Positions 33,949 through 44,666 of a DNA stretch of 64,000 nt are shown here, piece by piece. This DNA is from Laguncularia racemosa. Its lineage: Eukaryota > Streptophyta > Magnoliopsida > Myrtales > Combretaceae. The stretch lies in assembly GCA_037954665.1 (NCBI GenBank), contig JBBMOL010000047.1, forward strand, positions 186,001 through 250,000, given 5' to 3'. The position numbers and the translations under genes were made by a program. The notes under the pieces were generated by a model. It was not told the origin of the DNA. It made no database searches and saw nothing but the letters and a program-made list of their open reading frames with translations. Position 1 is the first letter of the stretch; each line of letters begins with the position of its first letter.

Positions 33949-35526
33949 TTACGTGATGTCAAACTCTGATAAGAGCATTTTCCATTTAGAGATTCTCCTT
34001 ATCAAAGCTAGTTTCTCTGCCAAGTATTTCAAGGGATCATGTTTTGTCAGCAGTTCAATATGACAGTAAAGGGTGTATTGCATTAATTGGTGCATGAGCC
34101 AAATTAGAGCACAACAAGTCCTTTCCACCTCTGAATATCTCTATTCCCCATCTATGAATTTCTTGCTCAAATAATATATGGAACGTTCTCTTCCCTCTTC
34201 ATCTTTCTGCCCTAACACGTAACCTATGGACTCAGGGAGTATAGTGAGGTATAAGAATAAAGGCTTCCCTTGCTTCGGGACTATCAAGATTGGAGGTTTT
34301 ATAAGGTAGTCTTTGATTGTCCTGAATGCTTCTTCGCATTCGTCGTCCTATTCTATTGTGGCATTCTTTTTCAACAGACGGAATAGTGGCTGGCACTTAT
34401 CTGTGAGCTGTGAGATAAAACGAGCTATGTAATTTAACCTTCCCAGCAAGCTTCTTACTTCTTTAATGGAGCGTGGGGAAGGTAACTCTAATATAAACTT
34501 TACTTTGTCAAGATCGATTTTAATGCCTTCTTGGCTTATGACAAACCCTAACAATTTTCCCATTGTGACTCCGAAAGTGCATTTCTCTGGATTTAACTTG
34601 AGCTAGAATTTTCTCAGTCGTTTAAACAATTTCCTCAAGATATCTATATGGCTTTCTTCTTCTTTAGATTTGGCTATCATGTCGTCTACGTATACTTCGA
34701 CCTCTCGATGCATCATGTCATGAAGTATCGCAACCATGGCTCTCTGATACGTTGCCCCGGCGTTTTTCAAACCAAAGGGCATGACTTTGTAACAGAAAGT
34801 TCCCCATGTTGTGATGAAAGTCGTTTTGGTTTTATCTTATTCAGCCATTTTTATTTGATTATATTCTGAGAAACCATCCATGAATGAGAAAAGATGGTTT
34901 CCCGCGATGTTGTCCACTAGAACATCAATGTGAGGTAGGGGGAAGTTATCCTTTGGCGTAGCTTGGTTTAAGTCCCGAAAGTCTACGCATACGCGTACCT
35001 TTCCATTCTTTTTCATAACGGGGACTATATTTGCTACCCATTCAGGGTAATCGGATACTTCGATGAACCCTACTTCTAGCAGTTTCTTGACTTCTTCCTT
35101 AATCTTTAGTAAGATGTTAGGCCTAAATCTTCTCAGTTTTTGTTTTCTAGGTTTGACATCTTTCCTTATGGGAAGTCTATGAACCACTATTGATTGGTCT
35201 AGCCCTGGCATGTCACCATATGACCAGGCGAACACATCTGCATATTCTGTTAACAGCTCAGTTATCTCACACTTTTGCTCGGCACTTAAACTGGTCCCGA
35301 TTTTGAGGTTTTTAGGTTTTTCCATGCTTCCTAGATTTACTGTCTCCACCAGCTCGTCAATTGAAATTCCACTTTGTTCATGTTTTTGCCAATTTTCTTG
35401 TATTATTTCGTTGTCAAGAATATCGCCTTCAACAACTGACCCAACAGCGTTAGAAACGATATCAGTGTTTTTATTTTCTACCTGCGTGAAATATCCCTGA
35501 TGTTCGATGGTAGGAGACCTGGGCAA
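33949..35526 (-). pseudogene. Reverse transcriptase and first RNase H of the Tat element
   Basis: RT domain starting near 35526 ('TEYADVFAWSYGDMPGLD', 'KLRRFRPNILLKIKEEVKKLLEVGFI', 'VCVDFRDLNQATPKDNFPLPHID', 'FSFMDGFSEYNQIKM'), with the catalytic YVDD at 34692-34681. The connection domain continues with 'LGFVISQEGIKIDLDKV' and 'EVRSLLGRLNYIARFI'. The first RNase H (34330-33955) is weakly conserved. Stops lie at 34839, 34605, 34350, 34143 and 33951 (first base on the minus strand), all in one frame with no frameshift. The segment between the protease ORF end (35723) and 35520 is full of stops and ends in a splice-acceptor-like TTTACTTTGCCCAG, as expected for the intron described in Ogre elements. 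Confidence 0.9.
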
Positions 35527-35722
35527 AGTAAAATGAAAGCATGTATATAAGACAAACTGTAATTGAATTAATAAAGAAGTCTCAATAAAATTTGTTTAAC
35601 AATTGTTCTCTATCCTTGAGCTGACCTAGAGCTATCAATAGGATAACAGAACCAATTATTCAGAGCTGGATGCTGATTGGACGAGCGGGGAGTTGGGCTC
35701 CCATTATTGAAGTCACTTTCGC

Positions 35723-36853
35723 TTATCCGAGGCTCTTGCATGATAGTTGCTTTTCTGAAAGATTGTTGGAGGGGTGGAATACGCATCGGGGTGTTGCTTG
35801 GCTTTTCCTTCGTTCTGCCTTTGACACCTCGGCTTGTGCTTCTTCCCGAGCCATAGGAACGTACCCTAGTCCAAACGTCCCTTGCTGCCCCTCTTTAAAC
35901 TGATGGCCCTCCTTGCTGGTCACCATGTTCACTTCATTAAATATTTGGAGACCGAGGTCTTCTGAACCTTCCTCCCCAATGTATGGTATGGCAGTTTCTT
36001 TGTATATGGCGTAATCCTTCTCGCCCAGCACGGTGACTATCTGCCCATTCGCAATAAATTTGACCCTTTGGTAGAGACTGGAGGGTATGGCTCCAGCAGC
36101 ATGTATCCAAGGCCTTCCCAAGAGTAGGTTGAAAGATCTTAGGATGTCAAGGACCTGGAAAGATATGTCGAATACTTGTGGACCAATCTCCACTGGTAGG
36201 TTTATCTCCCCTACTATATCTCTTTTTGACCTATCAAAAGCCCTGACCACCGTTGAGCTAGGTTTTATATTGCTTGGATCAACCCCCAGTAAGTCGAAGG
36301 TAGCCAATGGGCAAACGTTGAAGGATGATCCGTTGTCGATGAGTACTCGAGAGACAATCGTGTCGTTGTATCTGAGCACTATGAACAGTGGTTTTGTATG
36401 TTGGTCTCCCTCCTCTCCTAGCTCTTCCGGAGAGAAAGATATCTGGTCCATGGTGAAAATAGAATCCGCTACATGGCTTATTTTGTCTGTAGCGATGCCT
36501 TTTAGGACCTGAATTTGTTTGAGCACTTTGAAGAGTGCTTCCCTGTGGGGCTTAGAAGCTGTAAGAAGGCCCATGAGTGATATTTGTGATGGAACTTTGT
36601 TTAGTTGTTCCATGATCTTGTATTCACTCGCTTTGACCATCTTTGTAAACGCAACGAGCCCCTCTTCCTCTTCCCCTCCTTTCTCCATGTTAGGCTCTTC
36701 AGTCAGGGCTTTATATTTTGAGTCGTACATTCTCCCAGAGCGGGTGATTCCTCCCACCACAGGAGGTCGCTCTTGTTCGAGGATCTGATAGTCGAAAGGT
36801 GCAACCTTATATCTCTCCGCCGGTATTGGGACATTAAATACATATCTTTTCAT
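35723..36853 (-). CDS. Aspartic protease ORF of the Tat element (376 codons)
   Basis: Protease part of the gag-pro polyprotein, in an uninterrupted frame. The active-site loop is 'VLIDNGSSFNVCPL' with DNGS at residues 173-176, the Tat-lineage form of DTG/DSG, followed by 'VVRAFDRSKRDIVGEI' and 'FNLLLGRPWIHAAGAIPSSLYQRVKFI'. The first 170 residues are a linker with acidic runs. Upstream the same frame can be followed to about 37365 through three stops (about 37287, 37134, 36875). Downstream it ends at the probable intron before RT. Confidence 0.85.
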   Translation of the reverse strand: MKRYVFNVPIPAERYKVAPFDYQILEQERPPVVGGITRSGRMYDSKYKALTEEPNMEKGGEEEEGLVAFTKMVKASEYKIMEQLNKVPSQISLMGLLTASKPHREALFKVLKQIQVLKGIATDKISHVADSIFTMDQISFSPEELGEEGDQHTKPLFIVLRYNDTIVSRVLIDNGSSFNVCPLATFDLLGVDPSNIKPSSTVVRAFDRSKRDIVGEINLPVEIGPQVFDISFQVLDILRSFNLLLGRPWIHAAGAIPSSLYQRVKFIANGQIVTVLGEKDYAIYKETAIPYIGEEGSEDLGLQIFNEVNMVTSKEGHQFKEGQQGTFGLGYVPMAREEAQAEVSKAERRKSQATPRCVFHPSNNLSEKQLSCKSLG

Positions 36854-37289
36854 CGGGATCTGTATCTCGGTTGACTATCCCTCATAGCATTTTATGACCC
36901 TTGGCTTTTGATGAGAATTGATCATGTTTATAGATTTCTCCTCTTCCTTCGGCGGGTTGTCCTCCTTCTCAAACTCTGGCCCCCATCCGCTAGGCGGCCC
37001 ATATACAGTCGGGGTATAAGAATGGTTCACCAAGTACTCAAATCTCCCGTATGATTCTCCCAAAGTGCCGACTGTTGGGTCTCCGGCTAACCATCTTCTT
37101 TTGATATGTGACTTTGGGGTTTTCTCTGGAACTTAAAGGGACTGCCTTTTCTGTTGGTCTGTCACCTTTTGCTTAGGGGCTTCTTTGGGAGCCGATTCCT
37201 CAAATGTGATCATGTTGATAGTGGGCTTATGATTGGGCAGCGGGTTGGTGGTGACATTGGGTGCTGGGGTGTTAACAAAATCTAGCTAT

Positions 37290-38616
37290 ACAATTCCTAT
37301 GTCGATTAAGTCCTGGATCTTGTGTCGGAGTCTCCAGCATCTATCTGTAGAATGCCCCTCTTGACCTATGTGGTAGTCACACTTTTTCTAGGCTTGTACC
37401 GATCGTTGGGGATTTCGAAACTGATCAAGTTGTCTGCCCGTAGCCGAGCAAAGACCTGGCTGAGTGGGATCGAAATTGGAGTGAACTGCCTTGCGACCTT
37501 GGTGGCCTGGGTATAACTGGTCGTAGAGTGCTGGGCTGGGGTACTCGTGGTCTGAAATGTCACACGAGTTCCGGCCTTTTCTGCCTTACTGGAGTGGACC
37601 GTGCTGACGGTAGACTCTTTGGCTCTATTACCTCCTAGGGGCCTCTGTGTTGTTATAACCCTAGGAGAATCCATTGTTTGGAGTCTGCCGGTGGTGATGG
37701 CACTTTCGATTTGGCACCCTATAGCTACCACTTCTGCAAAGCTGGATGATGTCTGGCCTACTAGATGTGAGAAGTAGGTCTTGTCTAGGGTGTTAACAAA
37801 TATGGATGTCAACTACTTCTCAGAAATTGGGGTTGCTACCCTGGCGGCCTGAGCTCTCCAGCATTGAGCATACTCCTTAAAAGGCTCAGTGTGTCTTTTT
37901 CGAAGACTCCCCAGATCAATCACTGATGGGGTGACCTCAATGTTAAATTTATACTGGTCATAAAACGCCCGGGCTAACCTTTCCCAAGTGTTGACATGAT
38001 TGAAGTCCAAGTGGGCGTACCAGACCAATGCAGGGCCCATGAGGTTGTTTTGGAAAGTCTAAATCATAAGTTGGTCGTACTGAGCATACTTGCTCATCTT
38101 TCGGGCGTATAGCCTTGTATGCATTTTGGGGTACCCAGTCCCATCATACTTTTCAAATTCCGGGGTCTTGACCTTGTTAGGGTACACCTCTTCCCTGTAT
38201 ACTGGCAAACTGGTGATTCCAGCTTGCTCGAAACCATCAGGACCTTCAATTGTTTTCATTTTGTCGTGGAGCTATTGGAAGAGTCTTTTCTCCATTTCTT
38301 TCTGTCTCTCTTCCATCTCTCTCTTCAAGTCATCAGAGATTGGACCCTGGTTGATCCTCGGCTCATACTCAAAGGCCGGGTTGAGGTGGGAATTGATTTC
38401 TTCATACTCTGGAGGCTGTCCCTCCACTGCCTTCCCTTTCCTGGCCCCTGAATGCTCTTCTTGGGTTGGCTGGGTAGTGCGAAGGAGGCCGATGCTTTCA
38501 GTCAGGAGGTGGACCTGTGCAGCCAACTGTTGGACCGTTTCTTCTAGCGATACGATCCTGGAGTCTGAGGCAACATCAGCACTTGTGTTGTTGCGGTTGT
38601 CTCCACTGTTTGCCAT
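37290..38616 (-). pseudogene. Gag of the Tat element (three stops and one frameshift)
   Basis: Capsid-type protein that packages element RNA. It starts MANSGDNRN at 38616; residues 20-45 form a possible coiled coil ('SLEETVQQLAAQVHLLTESI'). The retrotransposon gag domain is seen in 'GPALVWYAHLDFNHVNTWERL' and 'FYDQYKFNIEVTPS'. In-frame stops lie at 38274-38272, 38061-38059 and 37815-37813; the first two are at probable glutamine codons. Near 37372-37366 a one-base shift in an A5 run moves the zinc-knuckle-like 'CDYHIGQEGHSTDRC' into the protease frame. Translation as it stands would stop after 114 codons. Confidence 0.88.
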
Positions 38617-38870
38617 CTTTGTTCTTGAACATGTGCAAATTGGGCTTCTGGGAGGGTTCGGTTGTTTAGGAGCTATCTTGATACTTGGCGCGCATTTTTT
38701 CTTTTTTAGTATAATGTATGCAAATGTGATGCATGTGTCACACGGATGCTAAAAATAAAAGGGTCGACAATTGATTGACGATGTAATATTGAAACTTTAT
38801 TTTTATTAATATTGGAAAATTTTGGAGTTCGATACTTAAAAAAAAACAAACGAAAGAGTACAATCATAAT

Positions 38871-39365
38871 CTATTTCCTAGCTTTCTTAGTCTTCTGTCG
38901 TGGAGACTCAGGCTTCCCGTTGATGACGGCTTCTAATTCTTTGACTTTGGCTTGGGTCCTCTCCAGCTGAGCTTCCAAGGCTTTGTTTATTGTTGTTTTG
39001 CGGATACCTAAGAGTCTGCTGAAAATACCGGCTGGCCCGGCCTCAAGGTCTGGTACATAGACTTGGTTGGTTAGTGTTCGAGCCTGTAGCAGCTGAGTGT
39101 ACTCTTCCAGGGTAGGGGTGATCTCATGTGGACTGATGAAGAAAGCTGCGGGCTCTATTTCCCATAAGTGGAGCATGGCCCGTACTAAGGGCAAGTTCAT
39201 CTCCATCTTCATTAGTGAGAGGATGGGCCCTATCTTCTACCGGATGAAGGCCTGCTCCTCTAGATTGTATAAGGTGAACCAGTGGTCCAGCACTAATTTC
39301 GGGTCCAAAGGTTTATACACTCGGATCTCTTTGCGGAGGAGGCGGTTAACTACGGTACTAGCCAT
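38871..39365 (-). pseudogene. ORF1 upstream of gag in the Tat element (DUF7745-like)
   Basis: Extra ORF typical of Ogre-type elements; function unknown. It starts MASTVVNRLL at 39365, meets an in-frame TAG at 39239-39237, and runs on to 38871 (165 codons including the stop). The part 'MLHLWEIEPAAFFISPHEITPTLEEYTQLL' resembles plant DUF7745 ('...PTLEEY...LL'), followed by 'IRKTTINKALEAQL', a helical segment and a lysine-rich end. It lies between the PBS leader and gag, 254 bases upstream of the gag ATG. Confidence 0.7.
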
Positions 39366-39851
39366 CTATTACAACAGAAATTTCCTAATTACAACCAAAA
39401 CTATGATAACATTATAGGGAAATAACTCTAAACTCCATGAACGAAACAATAAATATTACATCATCATCAATTGTCAACCCATGACGTTATGTATGCAAAT
39501 AGGTTGGTTCTAACAGGTCCCCAAGCTCTATGGCCTCCCGCATTCTCGGAGAAATGGATCTCAGGCCATATTGAAGCATTGGGTGGGGTAGCCTAATCGG
39601 TCCCGAACGGTGATTACATCACTTCGCTCGAAACCTACACAATGGCCCCCCGTCTTAGGGTCCTAAGACGGTCCGGGTTCGATCGTATCTATTCACACAA
39701 ATGTATGCATGTAGACCCAAAAGTAAAAAAAGAACTGAATCATAAAATTTAACTAATTTCTGAAAAGTTAGCAACAGAACAATAATCAAAAGACATTTCT
39801 TAAACAGGAGCAGTTTTGAGGAGATTCAGGTGGCTAGCCTACTGGAATTTG
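39366..39851 (-). other. Leader of the Tat element between PBS and ORF1
   Basis: About 490 bases of untranslated leader. No ORF, stem-loop or repeat of note was identified. Confidence 0.6.
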
Positions 39852-39870
39852 GTCCCCAGTGGAGTCGCCA
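39852..39870 (-). other. Primer-binding site of the Tat element
   Basis: The minus strand reads TGGCGACTCCACTGGGGAC three bases after the LTR's terminal CA. This word is the usual PBS of Tat/Ogre-type plant elements (described as matching a tRNA-Arg; tRNA identity not checked here). Confidence 0.75.
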
Positions 39871-41295
39871 TCCTGTCGATTCTAATTTTTGATTTCCTAT
39901 TCTTAATCCAATCTAGACTAGACCCTATGCTCATCTAATATAGATCATCGACTTGAGTTAGGAATTTCGTTTAGTTTTGGAGTCGCCACCCAACTGTTGT
40001 TGGGAAAGATTGAATTAAGACTAATGGAGCGGATTAGTCTTAATTTAGACCACTAGTTGTCGCGATTTCCTCTTCTCGTTTTTGTGAAAAGAGGAAAAGG
40101 GAAAACCAGAGTTTCTAAGTTCGGAGGCTAACCTATTAAAACCCTAAGGTTACCACCTAATCTCCTAAAATTTACTCCATCTAGAAATGTCTTTTATTTT
40201 ATTTTTGTTGTTTTTTTATTGTGTTTTTTAGTGGATTATGTTAGAAAAATGATTTTTGTTCCTTTTTAGGGTTGCCCCAAATGGGTGCCTACGTACCTGC
40301 TATTCAGATCAAACAAGTCGTAGTTCGCTTTTCCTGAAAAATTTTAGTATATTTGTGAATTTTAATTATGAAATCTCTTTTGATTTATGTTTTTACCGTT
40401 TTAGGATTTTGTTAAAAAAAATCTAAGACTAAGCTTAATAATTTGATTTTGTGAAAATAATAACTTTAAGGAAAAATACCAATTTTGGATTTATTTGAGA
40501 AAATGATTTTTCTAAGTGATAAAATTCATTTTTTTCTCTAATTTTCAACTCATTTCTACTATTATAAAATTTTATTGATTTTTATTAATTTTTATGATTT
40601 TTATAATTTTTTTATTAATTTTTAATTTTTTATTAGTTTTTATTAATTTTTCATAATTTTTATAATTTTTATTTTTATTGAAAAATTTTCTCCTAGATTT
40701 TCATCTATCCTATTTTAAAGTCTAAATTATTATTATTATTTTTCTAATGTTTTTATTATTTTCTTTATGAATTTTCTACATTTTTATTATTTATTATTAT
40801 ATTTATTTTTTTTATTTTTTATTTTATCATTAAATCCTAATCCTAAAAAGAAAATCTAATTCCTAAAATTTTCTATTTATTGAAATATAAATAACAAATA
40901 AATAAATAAATAACTTCGAAATAAATAACATAACTAAATAAATAAAATAAAAATAAAAAAATCAGAAAATCCGACTTACCTGGATCTAGGTCGGTGCGCA
41001 AGTCGAGTCGGATCGGGTCGAAGCGGGTCAGGTCAGATCGATCGAATGCGGCGGCTGGGAGTGCTCGTTGACGGCGTTCCGGCGGCCTTTTGCAGTGGTT
41101 GAGGTGTCGATTCCTAGGTTCTCAGGGGTGCGAAACTCAACTGTAGCGGTGGTTTGCTTCAGAAATGCTTCCTGGTGGTTGCCCAACACTTGATCGGTGG
41201 TCGTGATTTTGAACAACTCCGACGAGCTTCGATTCTCTCCTTTTTCTCTCTTTCTCTCACTTTTGATCCATGCCTTAGCTTCTCCACTTCATCCT

Positions 41296-41304
41296 CTATT
41301 TATA
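41296..41304 (-). promoter_or_regulatory. TATA box of the Tat 5' LTR
   Basis: TATAAATAG on the minus strand, within the 265-bp segment absent from the 3' LTR. A gacacgtgg G-box/ABRE-like word lies about 290 bases upstream. Confidence 0.7.
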
Positions 41305-41644
41305 AGCATTCAAAATCGAGCTGGATAAGCTCGGATTTCCACCAATCGAAGCAAATCGGATTTGCAGTTAAACAAACCAACTCCAATTCGTGTAAATCCA
41401 TCGATTTGTTGCGATTTGATTCCAATTAGATGATGTTTATCTTAATTCTGTTGAAGATCTATTGGATTTGTGCAAAAAATCGAATCAAAACGGCCGAAAT
41501 TCGGATTTTTCTCCTCGCCAGCGATCTTGGACAAAGGTTGAAGACAATCACGCGCCCGGCGCGTGCGTTCACTCCAGCCAATCAGATGCTGCCACGTGTC
41601 CCAAGTAAAGAAAAATTCGCAAAACGCGGATTCTACTTCCCCCG

Positions 41645-41710
41645 CGTTTCGAATCCCTGACCTCGCACTCATCCGCGTGCACCTGACCATGGTTCGGACC
41701 AGCTGAGCTA
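41645..41710 (-). other. tRNA-like A box/B box pair in the 5' LTR
   Basis: A box TAGCTCAGCTGG (41710-41699) and B box GATTCGAAACG (41655-41645), again with 43 bases between them. Both boxes and their spacing are kept in the two LTRs. They lie in U3, about 340 bases upstream of the TATA box and in the same sense as the element. Confidence 0.55.
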
Positions 41711-41995
41711 GCCTACTTTCGCAATTTTATTTATTTCGCAAATTGCATTTATGTAATGCGATTTTTTTTTATTTTTTTTTGTATTTTTTTGAAATTTCAA
41801 AAATTTATAAAAATCATTTAACCCTTATTATTGCCATTTCTGAAATTATTTTCCAAAATTGATGTATTTTCCTATTTATTTTTATTTTTTGAACTTTTTT
41901 CCTATTTTTGCTAAATTAGAGAAAAATATGAAAAAATTGGAAATTACTTATTATTGATTATTATTGATCCTTAGGGCAAAAATGGGGTGTTTACA

Positions 41996-42000
41996 CTCCT
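41996..42000 (+). repeat. Target-site duplication CTCCT, right copy
   Basis: Perfect match to 28587-28591. Confidence 0.9.
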
Positions 42001-42169
42001 CTCATTCTTTCCTACTTCCAAATTCCATTTTTCATCAAAGGAATGTCAAAGAATGCCTCAAGCTCATCTCACACACTCACTAACTAAGGTTTAGTGTTGT
42101 TAACAATAAACCTTAAGAGGGTTACCACATAACCAGCAGCCCCCCACCCCAAGAGAAGCAGTAACGACA

Positions 42170-43080
42170 ATGGCAGAACAAGATGTTAAGTCCACTATCA
42201 CAGTAGTAGTGGCTAAGGTCAATAGAATGTTGGCAATCAAAGAACTATCGATCGATGCCTAGGTAGACAATGGTAAGGACAAAAATCACCAATACGATTA
42301 TACGACAATGTCTTGGTTAATAGTGATGAGTTGAATGGCAGAGCGAGCAAATTGTTAGATGTTGATGTGGAGAGCTTCTTTTTATACTACAAGCCAATGC
42401 CTCAAGGTTAGCAAATCATAAAGCCCGACTTACTTGATCAAGTTACTTTGGCAAAGGACTAGGAGTTCATCTATTATAAGCATTTCAAGTTCAAAGTCTG
42501 GCTCTCATCTACATGGTTTCAGAAGGCTTTTCTCAATCGCTATATAGTAAACCCATGGCAATTCATCTTAAACACCTTTCAAATTTTAGTAGCCTTTGAA
42601 AGTCTATGCATAGACCACTAGATAAGGCTAACCCCTAAACTATTCCAATATTTCTACACTATTAAGAGAAATGAGTTAGCAATAGGTTAGTACTACTTGA
42701 CGTGCTAGCCAAAGCAAAAATTATTTGAAGGGCTTGCCTCATCCATCCATAAGTGGAAAGATAAGTACATGAAGGTTAAGTTAGATGGCACACTAAACTT
42801 ATGGAAGGGCTAGGTCAAGTTAATCAAAATCAAGCCAATACAACCACTTGACAATAATAGGTGAGCTACAAATTTCCTTCTAAGGTGACTAGATGAGCCA
42901 CAACAATTTTTAATGCCAAACTCATTATAAAGATGCAGTTCAAAATTGGGGCCATTCCCAAAGAGAGACGAGAAAAGGTACCTTCGAGGGAAGAAGAGAA
43001 CCAAGAGGAAGAGATAGTTGAAGATATTATTTGTTCCGCAGTCACTGTATTGAAGTGAATCAACTGGGAGGGGATTACGT
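42170..43080 (+). pseudogene. Transposase_28-like gypsy extra ORF, copy 1 (broken)
   Basis: It starts MAEQDVKSTI at 42170. After many stops and frameshifts it keeps 'FKFKVWLSSTWFQKAFLNRYIVNPWQFILNTFQILVAFESLC' and 'LFQYFYTIKRN', then 'KLFEGLASSIHKWKDKYMKVKLDG', the pattern of the 'putative gypsy type transposon' domain (Pfam Transposase_28). Function unknown. The Tat element sits in its 5' leader, 175 bases upstream of the ATG. An intron-like end (ttattttcttatag) lies near 43190-43206, after the domain. Confidence 0.55.
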
Positions 43081-43448
43081 GTTAGCTACTTTTAAGGGAG
43101 GGAGGCTCTTAGCAGCTCATGCTTAGCATTATGTGCTCTTTTCATTCCAATTGTTTTTCTTTAATTATGTAAATTTCTAAATTTTCTCTTTTTTATTTTC
43201 TTATAGATATATAGCTAAAGAAAGAAAATTTAGCTCAACTCCATGCCTAGAATAAGGCTATAGCCAAAGGCAAGAAGGAGGGCCAAACTCAAGTTGAAAA
43301 GACTGCTCGTCCATGTCCAAAGGAAAAAGGGTCAAGATTAAGGAGCCCCAATCAGCTTAAAAAAAGCACCATCCAAGCAATCTATTATGTTGAGTTTCTG
43401 GAAGGTGGTTAAATTACCTACAAAGTTAAACAAATTAAGTTATAGGGG

Positions 43449-44470
43449 ATGTTGGAATTTGTTTCGGCATAGCTACTTTAATACCTAAGTCAGCATAAGA
43501 GAAGAATAAAAGAAATATCGAGAATTTTAGAGTTCAAAAGTCCTTTACCCGATTGTCTTTATCTTCTATTTATAGGTGTTATGGATGATCTTAACTTGGA
43601 AAGTGCATTAATTCCCGATGTCCTCTCCTAATATGGCGGGGGCGCATCTTTGACCAACCCATTTCCTTATCTGTCTCATTCTTTCACATTTACCATTATG
43701 AGGATAAGCATAAGATCCGATTTAGAGGAGGTTAAAAAATTTAGACTTAAAGCCAAATCATGCAATTTTTGGTAAAAAAAGGTCAATATGGACAAGAGGA
43801 GCTCGAACAAGAGTTTAAGTGGGTTAAATGGGCCTAAAGGTGGGGGTCAGTCCAAAATGTTCTATCAACACTTGCCCTTACCCCCACCCCCCTAACTCTC
43901 TTTGGTGACTAGTTGGCAAAAAGAGTTGGCAACTATACGAGCTCTAAAGGTCTTGAAGATGAGATGAATTTCCTATGACGAGCTCTATGTCATGAGCCTT
44001 GACCTCTTACTAATAAGGGCATTATTAGATGGTTAAGCAGGTAGGTGACCCAACTTGAGTCTCCCTTTACTGAGTCTCTGCATTCCTAAGTAAGTAGGAG
44101 ACTCGACATAAGTCAACCCATGCTACATATTATGGTAAGCAGACTAAGTGATGAGGAGGATTAAATAGTCATCTTCAAGGTGATTACTTATTATGGGGAA
44201 TCAATGGCCATAACAGTCTACCATGCTTATCTGAGGTGATGAGTATTGTAGCTGTTGATTTGAATTGAGGGTCATGTGTCGAGATCGAATATGAGAACAT
44301 CGCATCGCGTCCTTTCACTAGTCGTCACTTCGTTCTATGTACCTTCCTCTATATATATTTATAATCTTGGTCTTTTTTCACACTTTCACCATTTTAAGCT
44401 TGCGCTATAATTGGAAAAAAAAAATCTTTGCTTTGCAAATCTTGTAAATCCTTTTACTTCAAACTCAACC
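43449..44470 (-). repeat. Probable LTR between the two extra-ORF copies
   Basis: The plus-strand edge TGTTGGAATTTG at 43449 would be the CCAACA end of a minus-oriented LTR. The segment has a TATA-like word on the minus strand (TATAAATAG, near 43574-43582) and on the plus strand (tatatatttataa, near 44352-44364). No second copy or TSD is available in the window, so the boundaries are uncertain. Confidence 0.4.
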
Positions 44471-44480
44471 ATAACTCTCC

Positions 44481-44666
44481 ATAACTCCTATTTGCTAAGC
44501 AAGTATGACATCTTCTTCTTCCTTCCGTAACCAAACCAATTGAAAGGCCACTAGGAGAGGTATTCTAAACAACATAACTCCTATTTGCTAAGCAAGTATG
44601 ACATCTTCTTCTTCCTTCCGTAACCAAACCAATTGAAAGGCCACTAGGAGAGGTATTCTAAACAAC
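44481..44666 (+). repeat. Perfect 93-bp tandem duplication at the extra ORF start
   Basis: 44481-44573 and 44574-44666 are identical. Each includes an ATG (44505 and 44598) and the serine-rich start MTSSSSFRNQTN followed by TGA. Perfect identity implies a recent event in otherwise decayed sequence. Confidence 0.95.

Larger units (their letters stand above)
28592..41995 (-). mobile_element. Complete Tat/Ogre-lineage Ty3/gypsy element, 13.4 kb
   Basis: Minus orientation: 5' LTR 39874-41995, PBS 39852-39870, ORF1 (38871-39365), gag (37366-38616), protease (35723-36853), RT with RNase H, a second (archaeal-type) RNase H, integrase (to 32059), a minisatellite-rich 3' region and 3' LTR 28592-30407. 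The ends are TGTAAACACC...CGACA with a perfect 5-bp TSD. A second RNase H, an extra ORF before gag and tandem repeats before the 3' LTR are marks of the Tat/Ogre lineage. All ORFs carry a few stops, so it is recent but defective. Confidence 0.93.
39874..41995 (-). repeat. 5' LTR of the Tat element (2122 bp)
   Basis: In minus orientation it starts TGTAAACACCCC at 41995 and ends CGACA at 39874. In order it contains the tRNA-like A/B boxes (41710-41645), a CACGTG core within gacacgtgg (about 41593-41601), a TATA box TATAAATAG (41304-41296) and a very AT-rich R/U5 region (40480-40950). It is very similar to 28592-30407 apart from the 265-bp deletion and small indels there. Confidence 0.93.

Noticed and set aside
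36087..36788. Plus-strand open frames of 141 and 89 codons
   Set aside because: Antisense shadows of the Tat protease ORF.
38090..38752. 220-codon plus-strand open frame
   Set aside because: Antisense to the Tat gag; the minus-strand frame has the gag domain and this one has no family motif.
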